Origin: Alphaproteobacteria bacterium
GTDB taxonomy: Bacteria; Pseudomonadota; Alphaproteobacteria; Rickettsiales; UBA1997
Assembly (NCBI GenBank): GCA_021151765.1
Contig: JAGKWR010000018.1
Span: 1-25,698 of the forward strand
Reading direction: 5' to 3'
DNA: 25,698 bases
The position numbers and the translations under genes are program-made. Numbering within the stretch: position 1 is the first letter of the stretch; each line of letters starts with the position of its first letter. This document shows positions 15,625 to 23,751 of the stretch, one piece after another. Under the pieces are notes generated by a model that saw nothing but the letters and a program-made list of their open reading frames with translations, had not been told where the DNA came from and did no database searches.

Positions 15625-16230
15625 TTACTGAACAGATTTATCTTTTGGTGCAGATCTTTCTTTTTCAAGTTCGTCGAAAATAGCTTTGCTAGCTTCTTCG
15701 CTTTTTTTGATATTTTCACGACCCAAGTTTGATTTTCTCAAAGAGGCGTTCAAAGATTTTTCGCTATCGTTTAAGAATTTGCTGTAATCTTCATTTTTCA
15801 AAATCATATGAACGTAAAGAGTGCCGTCTTTTGCTTGGAAAATGTTGATTCTTTTCACGCCAGATAAAGGCAAATCTTTAACAACTTGCTTGGTTGCTTG
15901 TGCGAAAAATTGTTCAACATCGTCGCTGTTATTGACGTTAGCTGACTTTAAAGATTCTTTAGTAACACGGCTGATTTCTGATTGAATTGTAGCAGCGATA
16001 TTAGCTTTGGCGTCAAGTTCAGCTTGAGGAATTTGGAATTTGATTCCGCCTTTTGAAGGGCTGGCAATACCAACAGCTGCAACGCCGTCTGGCATGTTTG
16101 GATCAAGAACCCAAGAAGGTAAGTCAGCAAGTTTTTCGCTTTTAACTTCGGCTACTTTATTGCCTTTGCTGCAAGAAAAAGAGAAAGCTAAAGCAGCAAC
16201 GGAAATTGCGAGGACAATTTTGTTTTTCAT
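15625..16230 (-). CDS. LPP20-like lipoprotein
   Basis: This 201-residue protein has a signal peptide ending FSFSC (C20), a weak lipobox. It then has an LPP20-type core: DLPSWVLDPNMPDGVAAVGIAS, an Ala-rich helix QAELDAKANIAATIQSEISR, and LSGVKRINIFQAKDGTLYVHMIL. The last 50 residues are charged and helical. LPP20/FlgP proteins are outer-membrane lipoproteins; in Vibrio and Campylobacter FlgP supports the flagellum, and in Helicobacter Lpp20 is a surface antigen. Here it heads a lipoprotein cluster 112 bases after lptG, so it may have its own promoter. It is a distant paralog of the LPP20-like gene two genes downstream. Confidence 0.75.
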   Translation of the reverse strand: MKNKIVLAISVAALAFSFSCSKGNKVAEVKSEKLADLPSWVLDPNMPDGVAAVGIASPSKGGIKFQIPQAELDAKANIAATIQSEISRVTKESLKSANVNNSDDVEQFFAQATKQVVKDLPLSGVKRINIFQAKDGTLYVHMILKNEDYSKFLNDSEKSLNASLRKSNLGRENIKKSEEASKAIFDELEKERSAPKDKSVQ

Positions 16231-16342
16231 AAAAATTTAAGGAAAAATTAAGATTCATTAATGCCCAAGAATGCTAGAAAATAAAGGGCGAGCGCAACAT
16301 AATTTTCAAAGAAAAAAATACAAGATCAAACTCTGAAATAGT

Positions 16343-17458
16343 TTAAAACTTTTCTTTTTGATAAATTAATAAAGTTCCGATTGCGAGGCAAATTACTGTT
16401 ATTATCCAAGTCGCTGCAAATACAGGGATTAATCCAGAAGCTCCAAGAGCTGTGATAATACCTGAAGTAATGTAGAAAATTAATCCTAAGGCGATTCCAA
16501 AAAAGATCATGATAACTGACTTATTGTTTCTAGTGTGATTAATTCCAAAGAAACAAGCTATTAGGGTCATAGCGACAAACAACAAAGGTTTGCTGAGTAA
16601 AGAATTAAAATAAACTTTGAACTTAGTAGAGGCAAAACCTGAAGCTTGTAAGGTTTCAATTAAATCAGGTAATTCGTAAATGGAGAATAATTTCTCATTC
16701 TGGAAGTTGTTTATGATGGTTTGACGAATGAATTCTGCTTCTAGATTAGTTTTAATCGAATAGGATTTTAGCTTTTTGTTTATTTCATTTTTGTTGTTAA
16801 TTATTACGCTTTTTAAAATCCAGATGCTGTCTTTGTAAAACATTTCATCGCTATCAATTTTTTCGTAAAATTTTCCATTTTTATCGAAAAACCAGAAAGT
16901 TACAGATTCAAACTCTAAAGAATCTTTAATTGATTTTTTGGCCCGAATGATAATTTCTTCTTTGGGTTTTTGGATGTTTTCCTGTTTTAACCAGATTCCG
17001 TTTGAGGGTACTACCATTTCGCGTCTTTCTTTAAGAACGTATTTTGCTTCTAGTCGGTTGAATTTTTTAGTCATTTCTACAGATAGTGGTCCTAAAACGG
17101 TAATCCAAAAGATTCCTAATAAAAATGCTGATGTTGCAACTGGTTTTAGTACTTGCCATAGAGAATAACCGCTGGAACGCATTATCGTTATTTCGCTTTT
17201 GGAAGATAAGAGAAAAAAGGTAATGATTGCTGAGATCATTACTAAGGATGAGACTATTTCGTTGATAAAATTCGGAATTTGTAAACTTGCCATAAGAAGC
17301 TCGATCTTCAATGAAGAAGATTCTGAATCTCTAAGTTTATCTTGGACGTCAATAAAATTAATCAAGAAAATCAGCAAAGAAAAGCTAACTGATATTTGCA
17401 AAAATTTAATCAAAAAACTTTTGGCGATGTAAATATTGAGTTTTTTCAAGACTGCCAT
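16343..17458 (-). CDS. lptG: LPS export ABC transporter permease LptG
   Basis: This 371-residue inner-membrane protein forms, with LptF and the ATPase LptB, the transporter that extracts lipopolysaccharide and passes it to LptC. It has the YjgP/YjgQ layout: transmembrane helices at about 15-35, 60-85 and 100-125, a periplasmic beta-jellyroll domain (about 140-265), then three helices to the end. Near the first cytoplasmic loop is SEITIMRSSGYSLWQV, the coupling region that contacts LptB. The order lptF then lptG (6-base gap) is standard. LptB and LptC are not in the window. It implies an LPS-containing outer membrane. Confidence 0.93.
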   Translation of the reverse strand: MAVLKKLNIYIAKSFLIKFLQISVSFSLLIFLINFIDVQDKLRDSESSSLKIELLMASLQIPNFINEIVSSLVMISAIITFFLLSSKSEITIMRSSGYSLWQVLKPVATSAFLLGIFWITVLGPLSVEMTKKFNRLEAKYVLKERREMVVPSNGIWLKQENIQKPKEEIIIRAKKSIKDSLEFESVTFWFFDKNGKFYEKIDSDEMFYKDSIWILKSVIINNKNEINKKLKSYSIKTNLEAEFIRQTIINNFQNEKLFSIYELPDLIETLQASGFASTKFKVYFNSLLSKPLLFVAMTLIACFFGINHTRNNKSVIMIFFGIALGLIFYITSGIITALGASGLIPVFAATWIITVICLAIGTLLIYQKEKF

Positions 17459-17464
17459 TTCTAA

Positions 17465-18562
17465 CTAATTTTTAGTGGGTTTGATTTTTTGATATTGTTC
17501 ATGAATGAAATAAAGGCTGACAGAGCTAAAAGCTGCTAAATTCAAGTATAATAAGTAGACAAATTGTGCGTTTTTTTCGATGGCTTGAAATAATGCTATT
17601 GTAGTTGCCAATAATATAGTTGAAGCAACAGATGCTAATACCACATTTCTAGAATTACCTCGACGACTAAATGCACCATGCATCATCGAAGAAAGTGCTA
17701 TTAAAGAAAATATTATTGGTAAAACTGGATAAACAAATCTTTGATGAAATTCACTCTTGAACCTTGCGGCTTCTACTTCGCTTAAATCATCTTCATAATT
17801 TATTAGTTCGTTTAAATAACGTTCTTTTTGTTTCCATTTGAATCTGACTTTTTCGTCATCTTTACTAAGCAAATTAAAAACGTAGTTGTCGAAATTGAGA
17901 ATTTCAGATTTTGAGGTAGAATAATTGAATTTTTGGACTGTTCCATTCTCCATGTAAAGCAGAGCAGCGCTGTCTTGAGCAACTATATGTCCTTTTTCAG
18001 CGGTAATAGTAAGTGAATATTGATCTGAAGATTTATCGTGAAGTAAGATGCCATACAAAATATTTTCTTCATTGCGATTTTTTACGTAAATCGTGATCGA
18101 TTTCAAACTTTCAAAAGTTTTGGGATTAATCGATAAGTTGGTGTAATTTGTAGAGAGTTCGTTGCGAGAAAGCCTCAGTTTCTTATTGGCATAAGGCATA
18201 AAATACATTGAAATGGCAAAGCAAATTAACGAGCAAATCAATGCAACAAAAAGAGCAGGTTTGGCGAGTGAAAATTTATTGATACCAGCATTTTTAAGAA
18301 TCGCTAATTCATTTGTCGAAATTAGTTTGTTATAAACTATAATAATCGCTGCAAGAAGTGAGATCGGAATTATAAACAACAATAACCACGGCAGAATAAG
18401 CAAAAAAAGCGCGAAAAATTGTTCAATCGCAATGCCATTTTCTGTGACATACTTCACAAAACTAATGGCTCGTGAAAACCAAATAAGCGATATTAATATG
18501 GAAATACATCCCAAAAAACTGAACATAGTTTTTTTGAAAATGTACTTAGAATATAGTTTCAA
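17465..18562 (-). CDS. lptF: LPS export ABC transporter permease LptF
   Basis: This 365-residue partner of LptG has the same six-helix plus periplasmic jellyroll design. The start MKLYSKYIFKK is the family's amphipathic beginning, and NELAILKNAGINKFSLAKP (about 88-106) is the LptB-contacting coupling helix. The C-terminal helices follow RFVYPVLPIIFSLIALSSM. The start codon is TTG (18560-18562); no in-frame ATG nearby would keep the first helix. It is divergent from thiS with 82 bases between. It is first in the transcript, followed by lptG. Confidence 0.92.
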   Translation of the reverse strand: MKLYSKYIFKKTMFSFLGCISILISLIWFSRAISFVKYVTENGIAIEQFFALFLLILPWLLLFIIPISLLAAIIIVYNKLISTNELAILKNAGINKFSLAKPALFVALICSLICFAISMYFMPYANKKLRLSRNELSTNYTNLSINPKTFESLKSITIYVKNRNEENILYGILLHDKSSDQYSLTITAEKGHIVAQDSAALLYMENGTVQKFNYSTSKSEILNFDNYVFNLLSKDDEKVRFKWKQKERYLNELINYEDDLSEVEAARFKSEFHQRFVYPVLPIIFSLIALSSMMHGAFSRRGNSRNVVLASVASTILLATTIALFQAIEKNAQFVYLLYLNLAAFSSVSLYFIHEQYQKIKPTKN

Positions 18563-18604
18563 GGGATTTATATTTTGAATTATTTGAGATAGTTGCTAAT
18601 TTAT

Positions 18605-18639
18605 TAAATCATAAATCTTAAATCTAAAATCTAAAATCC
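18605..18639. repeat. Five-copy 7-bp tandem repeat upstream of thiS
   Basis: Five consecutive heptamers TAAATCA, TAAATCT, TAAATCT, AAAATCT, AAAATCC run without a break and end 5 bases before the thiS ATG. The repeat fills nearly half of the 82-base divergent lptF-thiS spacer. Such short arrays can change copy number by replication slippage and so alter the spacing of promoter or leader elements. The region is A/T-rich, but a five-unit register is more than base composition alone would be expected to give. Confidence 0.75.
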
Positions 18640-18644
18640 TTAAT

Positions 18645-18854
18645 ATGTCAGAAGTAAAAATTATTCTTAATGGTGAAGCAAAAATTTTACCGCGTAAAAT
18701 GACAGTTGCTGAATTGATTCAAGAGCTTGAATTAAATACCAACAAAATTGCAGTTGAAAAAGATTTAGAAATTGTAACTTCTGATAAATTTAAAGAAGTG
18801 ATTTTAGATGAAGGTGCGCGAGTTGAAATAGTCCACTTTATTGGTGGTGGCTAG
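18645..18854 (+). CDS. thiS: Sulfur carrier protein ThiS
   Basis: This 69-residue ubiquitin-fold (beta-grasp) protein delivers sulfur for thiazole synthesis in thiamine biosynthesis, after its C-terminal Gly is adenylated by ThiF and thiocarboxylated. It starts MSEVKIILNGEA, has TVAELIQELELNTNKIAVEKDLEIV, and ends VEIVHFIGGG; the C-terminal Gly-Gly is essential and present. Length is normal. No thiG, thiF or other thi gene is adjacent: upstream is divergent lptF and downstream is a convergent gene whose stop codon overlaps its own within CTAG. MoaD-type carriers share the fold, but length and the tail favour ThiS. Confidence 0.85.
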   Translation: MSEVKIILNGEAKILPRKMTVAELIQELELNTNKIAVEKDLEIVTSDKFKEVILDEGARVEIVHFIGGG

Positions 18855-19327
18855 ATAATTTGATGACCTTGCTCTTGCTGGTTTTGTAGTTGGTTTACTT
18901 GAAATGGTGGCCTAACTTCAGTGCTGGGTAAGCTAGTATTTCTTTTCAAAATATTGTTAGCATTACTGTTGATTTCCTTTTCTTCAGCAACGTCTGATAA
19001 ATTTTCTGGTTCTGATATATGCTCGAATGTTTCTTCGAGATTTTCAGCTGTTTGTTTCATCACTTCAGTTCCTGCAAAAAAAGTTTGGTGTACTGTTTTT
19101 TCGTAAAGTGAAGTGAAGAAGTCATCCAATGATTTATAAAAAGGATCCCAAAGTAGTTCACGTCCGGCGAAACCTTTCAAAAATTTTGCCGCGATAACGC
19201 TTATACTGTGTGAAGCTTGTGATGCAAAAGCGGTAACTCCAGATGCAACAAAGTTAACGGGAAAAAATAAAGCTGATTGGATGCCCTTTAAGACTCTAAA
19301 AAAGGTTGATTGTGGTTTTGTTGACAT
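18851..19327 (-). CDS. Unrecognised protein, 158 residues
   Basis: I do not recognise this protein. It has a short basic start, a hydrophobic/amphipathic region at about 9-50 that is Ala/Ser/Phe-rich (SALFFPVNFVASGVTAFAS), then a conserved-looking segment ELLWDPFYKSLDDFF, an acidic helix (about 90-115) and a Gln/Asn-rich tail. It has no clear signal-peptide cleavage site and no catalytic motif. It could be a membrane-associated or lipid-binding protein, or a lineage-specific secreted factor. It follows yajQ by 4 bases and is the last gene of the metX operon. Its stop codon (TAG) and that of thiS on the other strand share the CTAG at 18851-18854. Confidence 0.75.
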   Translation of the reverse strand: MSTKPQSTFFRVLKGIQSALFFPVNFVASGVTAFASQASHSISVIAAKFLKGFAGRELLWDPFYKSLDDFFTSLYEKTVHQTFFAGTEVMKQTAENLEETFEHISEPENLSDVAEEKEINSNANNILKRNTSLPSTEVRPPFQVNQLQNQQEQGHQII

Positions 19328-19331
19328 ATTT

Positions 19332-19823
19332 TTAGTCCCTAAAGTTTATGAATTGCAAAGGGATTTCAAAATCAGCAGCGCGTAACAAGGCAATCGCTTC
19401 TTGTAAGTCATCACGTTTTTTGCCATCAATTCTAACTTCATCACCTTTAATCGAAGCTTGAACTTTCATTTTGGTATCTTTGACGTGCTTGACGATTTTT
19501 TTAGCAACTTCTTGTTCAATACCGTTACGCAATTTCACTTCTTGGCGTAAAGAATTGCCGCTGGCTTTTTCTTCTTTTTGGAAGTCCAAAGCTTTTGGAT
19601 CGATTCCGCGTTTAACACAAAAAACTTTCAATGAATCACGAATCGCGCCCAATTTATAATCATCTTCAGCACTGATTTGGATCAAGTTATCTTTGTTTTT
19701 TAATTCAACTGTGAAGGTGGCACCTTTGAAATCATAACGGTTGGTTAATTCGCGCAAAACGGAATTAACGGCATTGTCGATTTCTTGCATATCGATTTTA
19801 GAAACTACGTCGAAACTTGGCAT
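19332..19823 (-). CDS. yajQ: YajQ family nucleotide-binding protein
   Basis: This 163-residue cytosolic protein has the YajQ signature: MPSFDVVSKID at the start, then VNSVLRELTNRYDFKG, the AEDDYKL segment, and the RIDGKKRDDLQEAIALLR...PLQFINFRD ending. Two ferredoxin-like domains are expected. Family members bind cyclic di-GMP in some species (the Xanthomonas homolog acts with a transcription factor) and bind tRNA or nucleotides in others. Which role applies here cannot be seen. Length is normal. It lies 13 bases after metZ and 4 before the unrecognised 158-residue gene, so it is cotranscribed with methionine genes. Confidence 0.95.
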   Translation of the reverse strand: MPSFDVVSKIDMQEIDNAVNSVLRELTNRYDFKGATFTVELKNKDNLIQISAEDDYKLGAIRDSLKVFCVKRGIDPKALDFQKEEKASGNSLRQEVKLRNGIEQEVAKKIVKHVKDTKMKVQASIKGDEVRIDGKKRDDLQEAIALLRAADFEIPLQFINFRD

Positions 19824-19836
19824 ATTTTTGATAAAT

Positions 19837-21033
19837 TTAGTTTAAAGCTTGTTTTAAGTCGTTGATGAGATCGTCAGCGTGTTCAAGACCAACTGAAAGA
19901 CGACACATCGATTCAGTAATTCCCATCTCTTGTTGCGCTTCGCGGCCCATGCTAAAATGAGTCGAAGTTGCAGGATGGGTGATGAGCGACTTGGAATCGC
20001 CCATATTGTTAGAAATGTCAATAATTTGTAAACGGTTCATAAAAGCGAAAGTTGCTTTTTTGTCACCATTAACTTCAAAAGCCATCATTGAGCCGCCGTT
20101 TTTCATTTGTTGACGCGCGATTTCATATTGTGGATGCGACTTCAAAGTTGGATAGAAAACGCGTTTAATTTTTGGATGAGATTCTAAAAACTCGGCAATT
20201 TTTTGAGCGTTATTGCAATGACGCTCCATACGCAGCGGGAAAGTTTCCAGAGATTTCAGCGCAACCCAAGCATTGAAAGGACTCAAAGCAGGGCCGGTGT
20301 GACGATGAAACGGCAACAAAACTTCTTTGATAAATTTAGTATTGCCCAAAACGCAACCACCCAAAGTGCGACCTTGGCCGTCAATATGTTTAGTTGTAGA
20401 ATGCACCACAATATCAGCGCCAAGTTCAAAAGGACTTTGGCTGAAAGGTGAGGCGAAAATATTATCAACAATCAAGCTGGCTTGGTGTTGACGGCATAAA
20501 TCGGCAACAAACTTAATATCAACAATTTCTAAATTAGGATTTCCCGGTGTTTCGATAAAAACTAATTTAGTATTTTTTTTGAAAGCGCGGCGCCATTCAT
20601 CTTCATTTGGGCCATCAACCAAAGTTACTTCAATTCCGTAGTTAGGCAAAACTTTAGTCGCAATGTAATAGCAAGAGCTAAACAAAACTTTGGACGCGAT
20701 GAAGTGATCTCCCGCTTTGATTTGACACATGATTGATGCAAAAACTGCCGCCATGCCAGAACCCATCACGCAAGCTGCTTCAGCGCCTTCAAGCAATGCC
20801 ATTTTATCTTCCAACATTTTCAAAGAAGGGTTCAAATAGCGCGAATAAACGAAACTTGGCGCTTCGCCGTTGAAGCGACTTTCAGCAGTTTCGGCATCAT
20901 TGTAGCAATATCCCGAGTTCAAAAAAATAGCTTCGGAAGTTTCGCCGAAATTAGAGCGTATTGTGCCACCGCGCACCATTTTAGTCTCGAGATGCAGATT
21001 GGAAAAATCGATATTTTTATTTTTGTAATTCAT
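19837..21033 (-). CDS. metZ: O-succinylhomoserine sulfhydrylase (Cys/Met metabolism PLP enzyme)
   Basis: This 398-residue PLP enzyme makes homocysteine directly from an acylated homoserine and sulfide. It has the Cys/Met-metabolism features: YSRYLNPSLKMLEDKMALLEGAE, GSGMAA, ETPGNPNLEI (161-170), the PLP Asp in IVDNIF (D190), and the PLP Lys in VHSTTKHIDGQGR (K215). The HIDGQGR form is typical of the O-succinylhomoserine sulfhydrylase group (MetZ) in alphaproteobacteria and Pseudomonas; cystathionine gamma-synthase and MetY have different patterns there. Its partner MetX is encoded three genes upstream in the same run. MetY-like use of acetylhomoserine cannot be excluded. Confidence 0.9.
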   Translation of the reverse strand: MNYKNKNIDFSNLHLETKMVRGGTIRSNFGETSEAIFLNSGYCYNDAETAESRFNGEAPSFVYSRYLNPSLKMLEDKMALLEGAEAACVMGSGMAAVFASIMCQIKAGDHFIASKVLFSSCYYIATKVLPNYGIEVTLVDGPNEDEWRRAFKKNTKLVFIETPGNPNLEIVDIKFVADLCRQHQASLIVDNIFASPFSQSPFELGADIVVHSTTKHIDGQGRTLGGCVLGNTKFIKEVLLPFHRHTGPALSPFNAWVALKSLETFPLRMERHCNNAQKIAEFLESHPKIKRVFYPTLKSHPQYEIARQQMKNGGSMMAFEVNGDKKATFAFMNRLQIIDISNNMGDSKSLITHPATSTHFSMGREAQQEMGITESMCRLSVGLEHADDLINDLKQALN

Positions 21034-21073
21034 AGTTCGTGAGTTGCGTCAGGATTGCTGCGGGAATGACACC

Positions 21074-21709
21074 CTAATTTTTGATGTTGAGCTTTTCAAG
21101 CAATTCATCGGTGTCGTTACGTAAAAGTTGAATACGCACAACTGTAGTGCCTTGACCTTTAAAACCTAAAGCTTCCGCAGCTTTTTCGGAAACGTCAATC
21201 ACGCGACTTTTAGAAAATGGACCACGATCATTCACGCGAACAATTGCACTTTTATTATTACGCAAATTTGTAACTTTTACCATCGATGGCATTGGTAAAG
21301 TTGGATGCGCTGCAGTCATAGTTGCGGAATTGTAAATTTCGCCATTGGCAGTTTTTTTACCGTGAAAATCCGAGCCATACCACGAAGCCATGCCGGTTTC
21401 TTCATATTCTTCAAAATTTTCAGGAAAGTAAGCAACGCCTTGGATTTCGTAAGGATTTCCTACTTTGTAAATTCCCGAATATTTGCCGTCTTCATCAGTT
21501 GCAGATGTAACAGGATCGTCACTGGCGATCTTATTTTTTACAGTTTCTTCCGCTGCAAAGTTATCTGTGTCAGTATTTTTACTGCGTGATTTTAGACGTT
21601 TATTTTTGTCAATATTGGTGTAGCTGCGTTTTGGTTTTTTATGGTTAGAAGCTGTGCTTTCACAAGCGCACAACAAAAAAATGACGAAAATTGATAAGAT
21701 TTTTTTCAT
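21074..21709 (-). CDS. rlpA: RlpA-like septal ring lytic transglycosylase lipoprotein
   Basis: This 211-residue lipoprotein has a signal peptide with lipobox LCAC (C16), a low-complexity charged linker (about 25-75), then the double-psi beta-barrel domain (about 80-197). Typical blocks are GMASWYGSDFHGKKTANGEIYN, MTAAHPTLPMPSMVKVTNL and IVRVNDRGPFSKSRVIDVSEKAAEALG. H135 and D161 correspond to the residues needed for lytic activity in the Pseudomonas enzyme. It cleaves naked glycan strands at the septum. The C-terminal SPOR domain found in E. coli RlpA is absent, as in many alphaproteobacteria. It lies between metW and metZ, with no obvious functional link to them. Confidence 0.92.
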   Translation of the reverse strand: MKKILSIFVIFLLCACESTASNHKKPKRSYTNIDKNKRLKSRSKNTDTDNFAAEETVKNKIASDDPVTSATDEDGKYSGIYKVGNPYEIQGVAYFPENFEEYEETGMASWYGSDFHGKKTANGEIYNSATMTAAHPTLPMPSMVKVTNLRNNKSAIVRVNDRGPFSKSRVIDVSEKAAEALGFKGQGTTVVRIQLLRNDTDELLEKLNIKN

Positions 21710-21728
21710 TAATCAAAAAAGGTTGTTG

Positions 21729-22478
21729 CTATAAAGTGGTGTTGCTGGTAGCGCGACAGGCAAAACTAGTTGATAAGTTGCGTGCTAAATTTAGGCCATT
21801 TTTGCTAAATTCTTCTTGATTGGTTGCGGCAAAATTATTTTCCGTGATTAGGAAAACGCCGTATTGCGCAAATAAATTGGCGATCAATTTATTACCAAAA
21901 AAGCTAATTAGGCGATGTTTATTGGTCAGAAAAATTTTACGTTCAACCTTAAAATTTAATTCGTGACACAAATTTTCGAAATCTTCGATCGAACAAAAAT
22001 GAATATTTGGTGTGTCGTACCATTGATACGGAATATTTTTATTAACCGGCATCGTGCCCTTAATCATCAAATGCAGACGGTTTTTAATGTGAGCAAAATT
22101 AGGTAGTGAAACAACTGCATAATTGGCAACGCGCAACATTTCGCGCAACATTTCTTTGGGTTTTTGTGTTGATTGAATGGTTTGGCTTAAAATGGCGTAA
22201 TCAAAACTTTTAGTCGGATAAAAAGTTAGATCATTTTCCGCATCGCCTTGAATCACCGAAATTCCTCGGCCCAAAGCTTTGCTGACTTCCGTTTGTGAAA
22301 TTTCTAAACCGCGAGCATCAACATTTTTAGTTTGTTTAAGAAAAGCTAAAAGTTCGCCATCACCGCAACCAATATCTAAAACTTTAGTGTTTGGTTTAAT
22401 TAAGCGGGCAATGATTTCTAAGTCGTAACGAATGTTGTGCTTAACAATGTTGGTAACGATTGAAGGATTTTTGCTCAT
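21729..22478 (-). CDS. metW: MetW methyltransferase-like methionine biosynthesis protein
   Basis: This 249-residue SAM-dependent-methyltransferase-fold protein has the MetW pattern: RYDLEIIARLIKPNTKVLDIGCGDGELL (motif I, 33-44), RGLEIS, FDYAILSQTIQSTQKP, and SLPNFAHIKNRLHLMIKGTMPV, then the IPYQWYDTPNIHFCSIEDFE block. MetW works with MetX in homoserine acylation in organisms with the metX-metW pair. The usual length is about 200 residues; here about 40 extra residues follow KLIANLFAQYGVFLI, without a recognisable domain. The gene starts 12 bases after the metX stop. Confidence 0.93.
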   Translation of the reverse strand: MSKNPSIVTNIVKHNIRYDLEIIARLIKPNTKVLDIGCGDGELLAFLKQTKNVDARGLEISQTEVSKALGRGISVIQGDAENDLTFYPTKSFDYAILSQTIQSTQKPKEMLREMLRVANYAVVSLPNFAHIKNRLHLMIKGTMPVNKNIPYQWYDTPNIHFCSIEDFENLCHELNFKVERKIFLTNKHRLISFFGNKLIANLFAQYGVFLITENNFAATNQEEFSKNGLNLARNLSTSFACRATSNTTL

Positions 22479-22490
22479 GTGATGTTGTGG

Positions 22491-23717
22491 TTAATTTTGT
22501 TGAAGGAATCCGGCAACTGTATTGTTCAAAGCTGCACTTTCGATTAAAAATGAATCATGGCCGTGTGTGCTTTCAATTACAAGATTGCTGGTGTCAATGC
22601 CGCAAGCAATTAAAGCGTGAGCCAATTTTTTCGAATCAGCGGGCTCGAACAACCAATCATCAGAAAAAGAAATAATGCAAAAACGTCCGCCTTTATTGCG
22701 GGCAAAACCCAAAAAAGCGTTGCTCAAATTGCCGCCAAAGTCAGATTCTAAATCAAAATAATTGATCGCTTTGGTGGTGTATAAATATGAGTTGGCGTCA
22801 AAGCGTTCAACGAAAGTCATGCCTTGATGATGCAAATAGCTTTCAACTTGGAATTCGGGATCGAAGCTGAAGGAGAACGATTCTTTATTTTGTAAATTAC
22901 GTCCAAATTTTGTTTGCAGCGAATTCTTCGAAAGATAAGTGATGTGGGCAATCATGCGTGCAACTGATAAACCTTTTACCGGATATTTTTTGTGCAGATA
23001 ATATTTACCGCCGCACCATTCTGGATCAGCCATAATCGCTTGGCGACCAGCTTCGTGAAAAGCAATATTTTGTGGGCTGTGACGATAAGAAGTCGCCATC
23101 AAAATTACTGAGCGCATTTTTTGCGGATACAAAATTGACCAATAAGCCGCCTGCATTCCGCCAGTTGAGCCGCCAATTACTGTGTGCAGCTTTTCGATGC
23201 CGAAATGCTCAATTAATAAATTCTGGGCATTGACCATGTCTTGAATTGTCACCATCGGAAAAGACAAGCCGTAAGGTTCGTTAGTTTGCGGATTGATTGT
23301 TTTCGGCCCCCAAGAACCCATGCAGCCGCCTAAAATATTCGAGCAAATCACGAAAAATTTATTGGTGTCGACTGCTTTATTCGGACCAATCAAAGAAGAC
23401 CACCAACCATCTTTGCCAGTGATTGGGTTAGTTGACGCAACATATTGATCGCCAGTCAAAGCGTGGCAAATTAAAATAGCGTTAGATTTATCAGAATTGA
23501 GTTCGCCGTATGTTTGATAGGCGAGGGGAAAATTGCTGATTTCAGAACCGTTGCTTAATTTCAGCGGTTTGTCTTGCGCTAAATAAACAATTTCACCAAT
23601 TTCAAATTCTTTATAGGCCGGCCCAAAACTTGACTTAACTTTCATTCTTTTTAAATCGGATTTATATGATTCAGGCATAAAGTTTTGAGCTGCGACAGCA
23701 TCAATAATTTGCAGCAA
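22491..23717 (-). CDS. metX: Homoserine O-acyltransferase (MetX)
   Basis: This alpha/beta-hydrolase-fold enzyme acylates homoserine with acetyl-CoA or succinyl-CoA, the first committed step to methionine. The catalytic Ser is in GGSTGGMQA (S184), the Asp in SFSDDWLFEP (about 353) and the His in THGHDSFL (about 387). Other family blocks are ICHALTGDQY and NILGGCMGSWGP. The open frame begins with TTG at 23717, but ATG at 23678 or at 23645 (MKVKSSFGPAYKEF, preceded by AAAAAGA) is more likely, since family homology begins near the latter. The succinyl/acetyl choice cannot be read here; the partner MetZ suggests succinyl. Divergent from the chorismate mutase gene and first of the six-gene minus-strand run. 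Confidence 0.95.
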   Translation of the reverse strand: MLQIIDAVAAQNFMPESYKSDLKRMKVKSSFGPAYKEFEIGEIVYLAQDKPLKLSNGSEISNFPLAYQTYGELNSDKSNAILICHALTGDQYVASTNPITGKDGWWSSLIGPNKAVDTNKFFVICSNILGGCMGSWGPKTINPQTNEPYGLSFPMVTIQDMVNAQNLLIEHFGIEKLHTVIGGSTGGMQAAYWSILYPQKMRSVILMATSYRHSPQNIAFHEAGRQAIMADPEWCGGKYYLHKKYPVKGLSVARMIAHITYLSKNSLQTKFGRNLQNKESFSFSFDPEFQVESYLHHQGMTFVERFDANSYLYTTKAINYFDLESDFGGNLSNAFLGFARNKGGRFCIISFSDDWLFEPADSKKLAHALIACGIDTSNLVIESTHGHDSFLIESAALNNTVAGFLQQN

Positions 23718-23751
23718 CGCCTGTTATTTCTTTCGAATTCTTAAATTTCAC

